Notes: generated by a model not told the origin, from the letters alone. Counted from the first letter of the stretch, positions 7,847 to 17,972 are shown. The stretch is DNA of 18,194 nt from JACZWZ01 sp036478235 (GCA_036478235.1 JAZGDZ010000120.1:1-18194), one strand, 5' to 3'. Numbers and translations are program-made.

Positions 7847-8695
7847 ATGTCGCAACGCGGCCCACTCCTGGTGCTCGGTGCCGCCACTCTGTGGGGGACG
7901 ACGGGCACCGCCCAGGCTCTTGGGCCAGAAGGCATCAACCCGGAGACCGTTGCTCTGGTGCGGATGGTCGGCGGCTCATTGCTGCTGGTCTATTCGGTGT
8001 CCAAGGGCACCAGCAGCCCGATCCGCGGGCTGCCCAGACCGGCGCTGATCATGGCCGTGGCGGCCATGGCCGGGTCACAGCCGCTCTTTTTCGGCGGCGT
8101 CGAGCGCACCGGGGTGGCCATCGGGACGATCGTGACGATCGGGAGCGGCCCGTTGCTTGCTGGGGCCCTCGCTTGGCTGGTGCGCCGGGAGCCGGTGACT
8201 CGACGCTGGTACATCGCCACCGCAGTGTCGATAGGCGGGTCCTTGGTGCTCGTGAGTGGCGGAGAGTCGGCGGGAGTCGACGGTCTCGGTCTGCTGTTGG
8301 CGTTGGGCGCCGGCGTGGCGTGGGCGGTTTACCTCGTAGGCGCCAAAGAGGTCTTCGAGCGCGCCGACCCCGTGTATGCCGCCGGGGTCATGTTCGCCGG
8401 GGCGGCCCTCCTCCTGTCGCCGACGGTGCTCCTGGCGGACGCCTCTTGGATGGCGACCGGCCGCGGGCTTGCCGTGGTGATCTGGCTGGCTCCGACCACG
8501 GCCCTGTCGTACGTGTTGTTCTCCCGCGGGTTGGAGCGGACCAGGGTGGCGGTCACGGCGACGTTGACGCTGGCCGAACCCGTGACGGCCGCGTTCCTCG
8601 GGTTGCTGCTTCTCGACGAGCCGGCCCGGGTGACGACGGTCGTTGGGATCGGGTCGATCTTGCTGGGGTTGGTGGTGCTGGCAAGTGAGAGGTGA
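7847..8695 (+). CDS. EamA/DMT-superfamily permease (RhaT/YdcZ-like)
   Basis: 282 residues, about ten hydrophobic segments, and an internal duplication of two EamA units (roughly 5-135 and 145-280). The first unit starts LLVLGAATLWGTTGTAQAL and the second LLLALGAGVAWAVYLVGAKE. Both match the DMT pattern in which each half begins with a Gly/Ala/Trp-rich helix. The C-terminal phrase TLTLAEPVTAAFLGLLLLDE is the usual EamA ending motif. These carriers export amino acids or other metabolites; the substrate is not evident. I chose the ATG at 7847 over one at 7817 because a leaderless-type -10 box precedes it by exactly six bases and the family N-terminus fits there. Confidence 0.88.
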   Translation: MSQRGPLLVLGAATLWGTTGTAQALGPEGINPETVALVRMVGGSLLLVYSVSKGTSSPIRGLPRPALIMAVAAMAGSQPLFFGGVERTGVAIGTIVTIGSGPLLAGALAWLVRREPVTRRWYIATAVSIGGSLVLVSGGESAGVDGLGLLLALGAGVAWAVYLVGAKEVFERADPVYAAGVMFAGAALLLSPTVLLADASWMATGRGLAVVIWLAPTTALSYVLFSRGLERTRVAVTATLTLAEPVTAAFLGLLLLDEPARVTTVVGIGSILLGLVVLASER

Positions 8696-8700
8696 TCCCG

Positions 8701-8714
8701 CGCCGCATGCGGCG
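8701..8714. repeat. 14-bp perfect palindrome after the DMT gene
   Basis: CGCCGCATGCGGCG is its own reverse complement and lies 6 bp after the DMT stop codon. It may act in transcript ending, though no T-run follows. Confidence 0.45.
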
Positions 8715-8760
8715 AGCAGATACTGGTCGGCCCGGCCCCGGGGGGCGGGTCTTGACCTGG

Positions 8761-8788
8761 TGACTGGAGACTGGAGACCGGCGACTGG
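8761..8788. repeat. Four tandem 7-bp repeats (consensus NGACTGG)
   Basis: The units TGACTGG, AGACTGG, AGACCGG and CGACTGG lie head to tail, about 110 bp upstream of the PFOR start codon. The rest of the 202-bp gap (8696-8897) shows no gene and no convincing -35/-10 pair. Confidence 0.6.
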
Positions 8789-8897
8789 TGGCCAGGCATC
8801 CCCCGTTCGCAATCGGACCTCACACCTAGGGCCGCTTGCCCCTATCTGAAGACACGCGCCATGCGGAAACTGAGCGAACGCGATCACTGGAGGGGGT

Positions 8898-12457
<3,560 letters not shown>

Positions 12458-12461
<4 letters not shown>

Positions 12462-13462
12462 AACCGGACCTGACGACAAGCTATCTGGGTCTCAGCCTCG
12501 CCGGTCCTGTCGTCGTGTCTGCATCGCCGATCGGACTGGACATCGAGCGGCTCCTCCGGTTCGAAGAGGCGGGAGCTGCCGCCGTCGTGCTGCCGTCATT
12601 ATTCGAGGAACAGATCGACCACGAGTCGTATCAGGTGCATGCGGTGATGGAGCACGGCGCCGAGTCGTTCGCCGAGGCTCTCTCCTACCTCCCCGAGATG
12701 ACGTCCTACAACACCGGCCCCGAGCGGTATCTGGGCTTGGTCCACCGCGCTCGGCGGGCGTTGTCCGTGCCGGTGATCGCGTCCCTCAACGGCGCCTCGC
12801 CGGGCGGGTGGACCAGCTATGCGGGCAAGCTGGAGGAAGCCGGAGCTTCCGCCGTCGAGCTGAACGTGTATTTCGTCGCCGCCGATGTGAACGAGACGGC
12901 TCAGCAGGTCGAGCAGCGCTATCTCGAGATCGTCGAATCGGTCAAGGCCTCGGTGAGCGTCCCGCTGGCCGTCAAGGTGGGGCCGTTCTTCTCGTCGATG
13001 GCGAACATGGCACACAGGTTGGTGGAGGCGGGTGCTGACGGCCTGGTCCTGTTCAACCGCTTCTACCAGCCGGACATCGATCTCGATGAACTCGAAGTGG
13101 TGCCGAACCTGCAACTGAGCGACCAGGCCGAGATGCGGCTTACGCTGCGATGGGTGGCCATCCTCCACAGTCGGGTCAAGGCGTCGCTGGCGGCGACCAC
13201 GGGAGTGCACGACGGCCATGACGTGGTCAAGCTGCTGTTGGCCGGGGCGGACGTGACGATGATGGCCTCGGCGTTGCTGCGCCATGGGCCGGGACGCATG
13301 CGGGAGTGTGTAGACACGCTGCACGACTGGCTGGCCGAGAACGAGTACGAGTCAGTCGAGCAGATGAAGGGCTCGATGTCTTGGCAGGGGGCCCCGAACC
13401 CGTCGGCATTCGAGAGAGCCAACTACATGGATACGCTGCGCACCTTCAAGCTGCCGAAATAG
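12458..13462 (+). CDS. Dihydroorotate dehydrogenase-like FMN protein coupled to PFOR
   Basis: 334 residues from a GTG that overlaps the PFOR stop (GTGA), with an AGGAGG site at about 12445-12450. It is a TIM-barrel flavoprotein of the DHOD-like family, starting LTTSYLGLSLAGPVVVSASP and containing AAAVVLPSLFEEQID. FMN-binding features include ELN (Asn136), LAVKVGPFFSS (Lys173) and GADGLVLFNRF. The SxPN loop with the catalytic Cys or Ser of true PyrD is replaced here by VYFVAADVN, so dihydroorotate is an unlikely substrate. Genes of this family are often found beside nifJ. A redox role linked to pyruvate or ferredoxin is inferred from that and from the translational coupling. Annotation pipelines often call it a dihydroorotate dehydrogenase. 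Confidence 0.88.
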
Positions 13463-13543
13463 TTATCTAGTGACAGCACGCTGGCTGAGGGAACGGCGAC
13501 GTCAGTAGCCCCTCGGGCCCCCTTACTGAACTCCACAGAGGAT

Positions 13544-13557
13544 CGAACGATCGTTCG
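13544..13557. promoter_or_regulatory. SOS-box-like perfect palindrome
   Basis: CGAACGATCGTTCG fits the CGAAC-N4-GTTCG core of Gram-positive/actinobacterial LexA sites and is a perfect 14-bp palindrome. It lies in the 223-bp gap 13463-13685 between the convergent 3' ends of the DHOD-like and VOC genes. No clear gene starts next to it and no other convincing feature is seen in the gap. Confidence 0.35.
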
Positions 13558-13685
13558 CATCCCGTTCGAGATCAGTTCCCCCATGAGGGTGCCTCCGCTG
13601 TCCGCCAGATGCCGACCACGCCATCAAGTGTCTCCTCACCGAGCGGAGCCTCGACAGTTGTGGCCGGCGACCGCGATGGGCTGAG

Positions 13686-14069
13686 TTAACCGGTTCCCAC
13701 CGACAGAATGTTGCCCTCACTGTCTTTGAACCAAGCCGCGCTTACCAGGCGACCGTCTGCCTCGAAGGTGGCGATGTTGTTCTTGGTCTCCACGCCCGGA
13801 ATGTCGTAGTCCTCGAACACAACACCGTTGGTCTTCAACTCGGCTACTGCCGACTCAAGGTCATCGACCTCAAAACTCATTGCCGTGGCCTGGTTGGTCC
13901 CTGCGAACTGACTCGGGTAGAGCAGAAAGCGGCCGGAGCCTACGCCGTAGAAAGCGCCCACTTCTCCGGACTCCGTCGGCTCCAGTCCCAGTTTGTCGGC
14001 GTACCAAGCCGTTGCTCGCACCATGTCGCTAACGGGCACCGTGGCGTGCGCCGCGTTGAAATCGACCAT
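13686..14069 (-). CDS. VOC (glyoxalase/bleomycin-resistance fold) family protein
   Basis: 127 residues from the ATG at 14069, which has an AGAGGAG ribosome site about 6 nt upstream. The frame continues to an ATG at 14093, but that start would include the ribosome site. Two beta-alpha-beta-beta-beta units are visible. The first contains HATVPVSDMVRATAWYADKLG, the typical VOC opening helix with His near the metal position. The second starts AMSFEVDDLESAVAELKTNG and closes with WFKDSEGNILSVGTG. The closing Glu found in metal-dependent glyoxalases is missing, so catalytic activity is doubtful. Single-domain VOC proteins of this length usually work as dimers. The substrate is not predictable. Confidence 0.85.
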   Translation of the reverse strand: MVDFNAAHATVPVSDMVRATAWYADKLGLEPTESGEVGAFYGVGSGRFLLYPSQFAGTNQATAMSFEVDDLESAVAELKTNGVVFEDYDIPGVETKNNIATFEADGRLVSAAWFKDSEGNILSVGTG

Positions 14070-14121
14070 GAATTCTCCTCTCGAGTTGTGCAAAAGGCGC
14101 TCTTAGGTCTGAAGAGACTTC

Positions 14122-14140
14122 GCGTTCATAACGTGAACGC
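14122..14140. promoter_or_regulatory. Operator-like inverted repeat upstream of the VOC gene
   Basis: GCGTTCA (14122-14128) and TGAACGC (14134-14140) are perfect 7-bp arms around a 5-bp spacer. The site is 53-71 bp upstream of the VOC start at 14069, a plausible operator position. The rest of 14094-14296 shows no gene. Confidence 0.4.
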
Positions 14141-14296
14141 AAGCATACGCGGACCAACGATGTGCGACAGGACTGCGGATCGAGTCGACGTTCAATGCGC
14201 GATACGAGGCCCATATACCTGGAAAATTCTCCAAGTAACATTGCCGCACGCTGGGGGATGGCGCGGTGATCTGTCTCGTAAGGCCGTCTGGACGAC

Positions 14297-14662
14297 TTAC
14301 GCTGGCTGGAAGAGCTCAATCACATTGCCAGAGGGGTCGACGCAGAGAATCTGCTTGCGCCCATCCTGCTCCACAATGTCGTTTCTGAAGGTCACGCCAT
14401 CGTCCTTGAGCTTCGAAACGAGGGATTCCAAGTCGTCGACGGTTAGGACGAACCTGGACCAGCCCCCCGGACTGGGAACGGCACCATCTGACATCGGCCT
14501 GGAGGCCGAGGCTCTTGGCCCCGAAACCAACAACGTCAAGTCGTCGCGGACCAAGATCGCTATTGCCGGACCGAATTGCTTTTCAAGTTCGAAACCGAAT
14601 TTCGAGACATAGAAGGCAACGGCATCGTCCACGTTGTCCACGATGTATCTGACTCGGGTCAT
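14297..14662 (-). CDS. VOC (glyoxalase/bleomycin-resistance fold) family protein, second copy
   Basis: 121 residues. The opening VRYIVDNVDDAVAFYVSKFG and the second-unit start RFVLTVDDLESLVSKLKDDG are the two half-domains of the VOC fold. The end IDPSGNVIELFQPA-like segment (CVDPSGNVIELFQPA) keeps the conserved closing Glu. The first metal ligand position is not His, so this may be a binding or resistance protein rather than a glyoxalase. Only a weak GAGGGG site precedes the ATG. A TAGGAT box about 50 nt upstream may be its -10. It is about 230 bp from the other VOC gene on the same strand, but the two proteins share only family-level similarity and are not a recent duplication. Confidence 0.85.
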   Translation of the reverse strand: MTRVRYIVDNVDDAVAFYVSKFGFELEKQFGPAIAILVRDDLTLLVSGPRASASRPMSDGAVPSPGGWSRFVLTVDDLESLVSKLKDDGVTFRNDIVEQDGRKQILCVDPSGNVIELFQPA

Positions 14663-15106
14663 CTTCTCGTCCCCTCGTTCCCGTCGTTTGTTCAGCAGTC
14701 GCTGATCCTACGAACCGCGGGTCGTTGTCGGGAGGTGTGAGCTGCCGATACCGACCGATGGGTGTCGCCGTTCCTCAGATGACATTTACGAGCAGTGGGG
14801 GATGCGACGGCAAGGTCATCGGACCCTCAGCACCCGTGTAGAAACATGGCCGGCCCCAAATTCAGGCTGGATCAGCATCCGTATCGCCATCTTCCCGCCA
14901 CTACCTCCCAGATACGGGTCGCGGCGTAGCTCTTAAGGAACCCTCCAGATAGCCGGATCTAGGACGAGGTCTGTCGCCGTGTCGTTGCGGGCAAACTGGC
15001 GTTATGGGCGGCACCAGCCACTGGAATAGGCGCCGGACTCGACACGGCTCTCGCCGGATCGCTACTTTGCGGGGGACATAGTTGCTACGAGATCGAGAGG
15101 TGAGCT
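14663..15106. other. 444-bp gap with no recognisable gene
   Basis: No reading frame here has recognisable family motifs. An 89-codon minus-strand frame overlapping the DsrE start region has atypical Arg/Pro-rich composition and looks spurious. I saw no tRNA-like cloverleaf. The segment must hold the divergent promoters of the second VOC gene and the DsrE-like gene. Confidence 0.5.
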
Positions 15107-15469
15107 GTGGCCAAGATCCTGTACACCACCAGCTATGGATCCGACGATCCGACCCGAGCCACCATCCCATTCGTTGCTGCCATCGGAGCCATCGACGCCG
15201 GTCACGAGGCCAGCATCGCGCTCCTGGGCGAAGCCACCTATCTGATGAAGGACACGGTCGCAGATCAGATCGACGGTGTCGGGTGGCCGCCTCTAAAAGA
15301 CCTGCTCCCGCAGATCATCAAGCACGGTATCCCGGTATACGTCTGAGGAGGGTGTGGGAAGGCCCGTGGGGTCTCCGACGAAGATCTTGAAGGCAAGAAC
15401 GCCCAGTTCATCACCCCCAAAGATTTCGCAGAGTTCACCGTCGACGCCGATCGGGTGGTGAGCATCTAG
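15107..15469 (+). CDS. DsrE-family protein with in-frame TGA at codon 80; candidate selenoprotein
   Basis: The GTG at 15107 follows an AGGTGAG ribosome site. Codons 1-79 (start MAKILYTTSYGSDDPTRATI, with GHEASIALLGEATYLMKD) give the first two-thirds of a small DsrE/DsrF-like sulfur-relay-fold protein and end IKHGIPVYV. TGA at 15344-15346 follows. The same frame then continues GGCGKARGVSDEDLEGKNAQ and on to DFAEFTVDADRVVSI, ending at TAG 15467-15469. The 40 codons after TGA are the expected C-terminus of the family, and 120 residues is the usual full length. Homologs as I recall them have Cys at the TGA position in a CxxC pair, so reading TGA as selenocysteine gives UGGC (U80, C83). Such proteins are small cytoplasmic redox/sulfur-transfer-type proteins. 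If TGA is a true stop, the 79-residue product lacks the redox motif and the gene is broken. Confidence 0.75.
15360..15374 (+). promoter_or_regulatory. Candidate bacterial SECIS hairpin after the in-frame TGA
   Basis: AGGCCC (15360-15365) pairs with GGGTCT (15369-15374), giving 6 bp with one G-U pair and a GUG apical loop at 15366-15368. The loop begins 19 nt after the TGA and its first base is G. Both agree with the general bacterial SECIS model of a short stem, a small loop with an early G, and loop spacing of about 16-37 nt. A competing fold exists (GGAG 15347-15350 with CTCC 15373-15376, enclosing GGG-AAGG-CCC). Confidence 0.5.
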
Positions 15470-15544
15470 CCCATGCCGCGCCTCGTCGGCTAAGCACCTC
15501 CTCGAGAGTGACGATCCGCGACCAGTCGAACTCATCACAGGACC

Positions 15545-15568
15545 GGCCCGAGCTTCGTGGCTCGGGCT
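15545..15568 (+). terminator. Hairpin downstream of the DsrE-like gene
   Basis: GCCCGAGC (15546-15553) and GCTCGGGC (15560-15567) pair perfectly around a 6-nt loop, with one further G-U pair outside. No T-run follows immediately, so it is a probable but not canonical terminator. The rest of the gap 15470-15754 holds a doubtful 58-codon frame (15508-15684). Confidence 0.5.
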
Positions 15569-15754
15569 CCGATCAAACTTTCAGGCCCAAGAACGCCGGC
15601 CTCACCGACGCGCTCGCGTCTCGCAAGGGAGTGTTCGCGGCGCCGGATGAGCCTTTTTCTGATGACGTTCCCTCCGCCGGCTGATGGCGCGATGCTGTCC
15701 TAGATCCGGCGAGGTCGCGTGTCGTGTCTTCCCGCCGGCCGGGGGCGTGCCAAA

Positions 15755-16621
15755 TCACAATGCCAATCCGAACACCGTGATTCCACCGGTCTCGAATCCG
15801 GCGCGGCGGAAGGCCTGAACCAGCCAATCGACGTGGGGCATCATGACCCGGATACGGTCGGCCCCGGCGTCGGCGCCTCGCTCGACCAGGGCCCGCACCA
15901 TGGCCCTCGCATCCTCGCGGTTGGTCTCGACCCAGTGAACGTCGAACCGATCTCCGTTGAGTTCGGCAACGGCCCAGCCCGGTCGCCCCTCCCACAGTGA
16001 CCGGTTCTGGGCGGCGGCCACCAGGTGATCAACGCTGAGACGCCGCCAGGTCCATCCCATCGGAAACAGGCCGTGTGCTGCGTGGGCGAGCTCGCTGTCG
16101 GTCCACGACAGGAGCGCCGGTTCCGCCTCGGCCGAGTGGGCCGGCTTGAGTGCCTCGGCTCCCTTCACCCGGATGCCTCCGTTGCCCTCCGGCACCGGCG
16201 AGGCGTCACCGACTCCTCGTTGCGCCCAGAGCCAATCACCCAGCGGTCTGAAGCCAGCCTTGGTCACCTGGCCTCGTGCCGCCGTGTTCCAGTGTTCGAC
16301 CGCAAGCCGCACGATGCGCGCCCCTGCATCCCGAGCCCACTCCCACAAGGCCTCGGCGACTGCGCTGCCTATCCCGCCCCGTCGATATTCGGGGTGTACC
16401 CGCATGGCGCTCGACCAGGCTTCTGTCTCCGAGACCATCTGGATGCGTCCCAGCGAGACCGCCTTACCTCCGACGTCCGCCACGATGACCTCGGTGTGGG
16501 GATCTTCAAACCACTCGATGAAGCGGTCGGCGACGTAATCCCCCCATGAGAATGTCTCCCTGGTCCACGATGCGATGTACTCGTGGTCGCCGCGGACGGC
16601 GGGGCGGATCGTGTAATCCAT
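15755..16621 (-). CDS. GNAT-family N-acetyltransferase with two GNAT-like domains
   Basis: 288 residues. Residues 1-140 form a full GNAT domain starting YTIRPAVRGDHEYIASW, with the acetyl-CoA motif A VHPEYRRGGIGSAV (RRGGIG at 80-85) and the motif B region HWNTAARGQVTKAGFRPLG. The second half (about 165-288) keeps the GNAT layout and ends QAFRRAGFETGGITVFGLAL, but it lacks a recognisable motif A. It is probably a degenerate or substrate-side domain, as in other tandem GNAT proteins. The acetyl acceptor cannot be predicted. The ATG at 16621 lies at the edge of an operator-like dyad. The gene is downstream of the sigma/anti-sigma pair on the same strand, but about 195 bp and a hairpin separate them. 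Confidence 0.9.
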   Translation of the reverse strand: MDYTIRPAVRGDHEYIASWTRETFSWGDYVADRFIEWFEDPHTEVIVADVGGKAVSLGRIQMVSETEAWSSAMRVHPEYRRGGIGSAVAEALWEWARDAGARIVRLAVEHWNTAARGQVTKAGFRPLGDWLWAQRGVGDASPVPEGNGGIRVKGAEALKPAHSAEAEPALLSWTDSELAHAAHGLFPMGWTWRRLSVDHLVAAAQNRSLWEGRPGWAVAELNGDRFDVHWVETNREDARAMVRALVERGADAGADRIRVMMPHVDWLVQAFRRAGFETGGITVFGLAL

Positions 16622-16644
16622 TGCCCTATGAGGGTATAAGGCAA
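16621..16644. promoter_or_regulatory. Operator-like dyad over the GNAT start and -10 region
   Basis: Arms TTGCCCTAT (16621-16629) and ATAAGGCAA (16636-16644) are reverse complements at 8 of 9 positions around a 6-bp spacer. On the minus strand the dyad covers a TATA-containing -10-like stretch and reaches the first base of the ATG. A protein bound here would block the promoter. Confidence 0.5.
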
Positions 16645-16655
16645 CAGGCCGTAGC

Positions 16656-16680
16656 CCGTTCCAGACCGTTCCAGATCTGG
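16656..16680. repeat. Tandem 10-bp repeat followed by a palindrome, upstream of the GNAT gene
   Basis: CCGTTCCAGA occurs twice head to tail (16656-16665 and 16666-16675). The second copy runs into the palindrome CCAGATCTGG (16671-16680). On the minus strand these read TCTGGAACGG twice, 35-55 bp before the GNAT start. A 10-bp period puts both copies on one face of the helix. Confidence 0.55.
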
Positions 16681-16739
16681 CGGGCGAGTTTTCCGATCTA
16701 TGCGTTCACACTTTCGGCGTCGGCGCATCGTCGAGTTCT

Positions 16740-16784
16740 CCGTTGTCCGTGAGCGTCGTCACGGGTTCGGATGACGGATAACGG
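16740..16784 (-). terminator. Long hairpin between the anti-sigma and GNAT genes
   Basis: CCGTTGTCCG (16740-16749) and CGGATAACGG (16775-16784) pair over 10 bp with one mismatch, which is a G-U on the plus-sense RNA. An inner CGTC/GACG stem extends the structure. It lies 32 bp after the anti-sigma stop and may end the sigma/anti-sigma transcript. No T-run is present. Confidence 0.4.
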
Positions 16785-16815
16785 ACTACTGGCTGGGTTC
16801 ACCCGAGCGGACCGA

Positions 16816-17445
16816 TCAACCGCTCGCAGTCAGGAGCTGTTCGTCTCCCTCGAGGTTGGAGACTGCCACCATCACGACCGAGTCGAGGGCGATGGACGAC
16901 GTTGAGTCGAGAATGGCCGTCCCTGAGTCGGTCGGCAACCACACACCGATCTGCTGCGCGTTCCCGCCATCGTCGATGACCCAGGCGATGTAACCCTCTC
17001 TCCATGGCAGGTTCTCGAGGTCGAGGTGAACCGCCGTCCCCCATGCCCGCGATTCGAGGGTGACGGTTCCGGATGCGGTCGCCGATTCGACGGTCCAGAC
17101 GATGTCTTGGTCCGGGCGTGGGAGGACCGACGAGAGTGCCATCACGACCACAGCTGCGGCGGCGGCCGAGGCGATCCACCGCCACCGCTTGCGGCTCCGA
17201 TTCAGAGCGACCCACTCCGATCGGACCCGTTCAGCTACGACCGTGGTCACTCCCGACGGAGTGCGTTCGAACTCTGCGCCACCGAGTTTGGCGAGCAACC
17301 CGGGGAGTGGAGCAAACTCTGCGATCTCGCGGCGACATTCCTCGCACTCGGTGAGATGGTCTTCGAACTGGCGACGCTCGGCCGGCTCGAGGGCACCGAG
17401 CACGTAGCCGGCCGACCATTCCCGATAGACGTGGTGCTCGGTCAT
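16816..17445 (-). CDS. RskA-like anti-sigma factor
   Basis: 209 residues. The N-terminal zinc-binding anti-sigma domain shows YVLGALEPAERRQFEDHL followed by the HxxxCxxC core (His30, Cys34, Cys37). One transmembrane helix at about 90-108 (IASAAAAAVVVMALSSVL) precedes an extracytoplasmic RskA-type beta domain with WREGYIAWVIDDGG and a C-terminal VSNLEGDEQ-like end. The protein would hold the adjacent ECF sigma factor at the membrane and release it on an outside signal, probably through proteolysis as in the RskA family. Its ATG overlaps the sigma stop codon (ATGA), so the two are translationally coupled and made in balanced amounts. No strong ribosome site of its own is seen, which fits coupling. 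Confidence 0.92.
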   Translation of the reverse strand: MTEHHVYREWSAGYVLGALEPAERRQFEDHLTECEECRREIAEFAPLPGLLAKLGGAEFERTPSGVTTVVAERVRSEWVALNRSRKRWRWIASAAAAAVVVMALSSVLPRPDQDIVWTVESATASGTVTLESRAWGTAVHLDLENLPWREGYIAWVIDDGGNAQQIGVWLPTDSGTAILDSTSSIALDSVVMVAVSNLEGDEQLLTASG

Positions 17446-17972
17446 CCCAGGACATCTCTCTCTTCGAGGGCCGATCGCAGGGCTCGCATCCCGTAGTAGA
17501 GCCGGGATTTGACCGTTCCGTTCGGAATGGCGAACCGTTCGGCTATCTCGGTCACCGACAACCCGCCGAAGTAGGCCGCGACGAGCACATCACGGTGTGG
17601 GCCGGAGAGGGACATCAGCCCGTCCCGCACCAAAGTCGAGTCGGCGAGGGCGTCCACCGGCACCTCGACGGATGCCTCCGGAGCCTCCGACGGATCGACC
17701 GATCGGAGATGACGGCGGTTCTTCCGGTAGTGGTCGGCTGCGGTGGTCTTGAGGATTCCGAACACCCAGGCGCGTTCGCTGCCCCTCTCCGGATCGAATT
17801 GGGCGTAGTTGCGCCACGCCCGAACCAATGCTTCGGACACGACTTCCTCTGCGTCTCGCCGGTCATCGAAACGGCCTCTCGCCCACCCGAACAGAGCGTC
17901 GCCGTGGTCGTCGGCCAGGCGGCGCACGAACGCTTCGGCGCGGTCCGCTCCGGATTTGCTTCCCATCTTCAC
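17442..17972 (-). CDS. ECF-type RNA polymerase sigma factor
   Basis: 176 residues from the GTG at 17972; an ATG two codons later (17966) is also possible. Region 2 (about 12-88) contains DAEEVVSEALVRAWRNYAQF and the -10-recognition stretch AWVFGILKTTAADHYRKNRR. A short acidic linker follows. Region 4 (about 115-170) contains LSGPHRDVLVAAYFGGLSVT, the helix-turn-helix EIAERFAIPNGTVKSRLYYG and MRALRSAL. This is the standard two-domain ECF architecture of the SigK/SigL-like groups that pair with RskA-type anti-sigma factors. It lies directly upstream of, and overlaps, the anti-sigma gene. Targets are unknown. No Shine-Dalgarno is clear before either start. Confidence 0.93.
   Translation of the reverse strand: MKMGSKSGADRAEAFVRRLADDHGDALFGWARGRFDDRRDAEEVVSEALVRAWRNYAQFDPERGSERAWVFGILKTTAADHYRKNRRHLRSVDPSEAPEASVEVPVDALADSTLVRDGLMSLSGPHRDVLVAAYFGGLSVTEIAERFAIPNGTVKSRLYYGMRALRSALEERDVLG

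Noticed and set aside
13523..13720. 65-codon minus-strand frame between the DHOD-like and VOC genes
   Set aside because: It overlaps the VOC 3' end, has no ribosome site and is Arg/His-rich. I see no family pattern.
14663..15106. A tRNA-Sec or other small RNA gene in the gap upstream of the DsrE-like gene
   Set aside because: I looked for a cloverleaf with a CCA-like end and a long acceptor arm and found none.
14901..15170. 89-codon minus-strand frame across the DsrE promoter and start
   Set aside because: It overlaps the start of the well-supported DsrE-like gene and has atypical composition. It is most likely spurious.
15107..15346. Reading the DsrE-like gene as a complete 79-residue protein
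   Set aside because: The product would lack the redox motif and the last third of the fold, while the same frame encodes that third immediately after the TGA. Recoding is the better explanation, with a nonsense mutation or sequencing error as alternatives.
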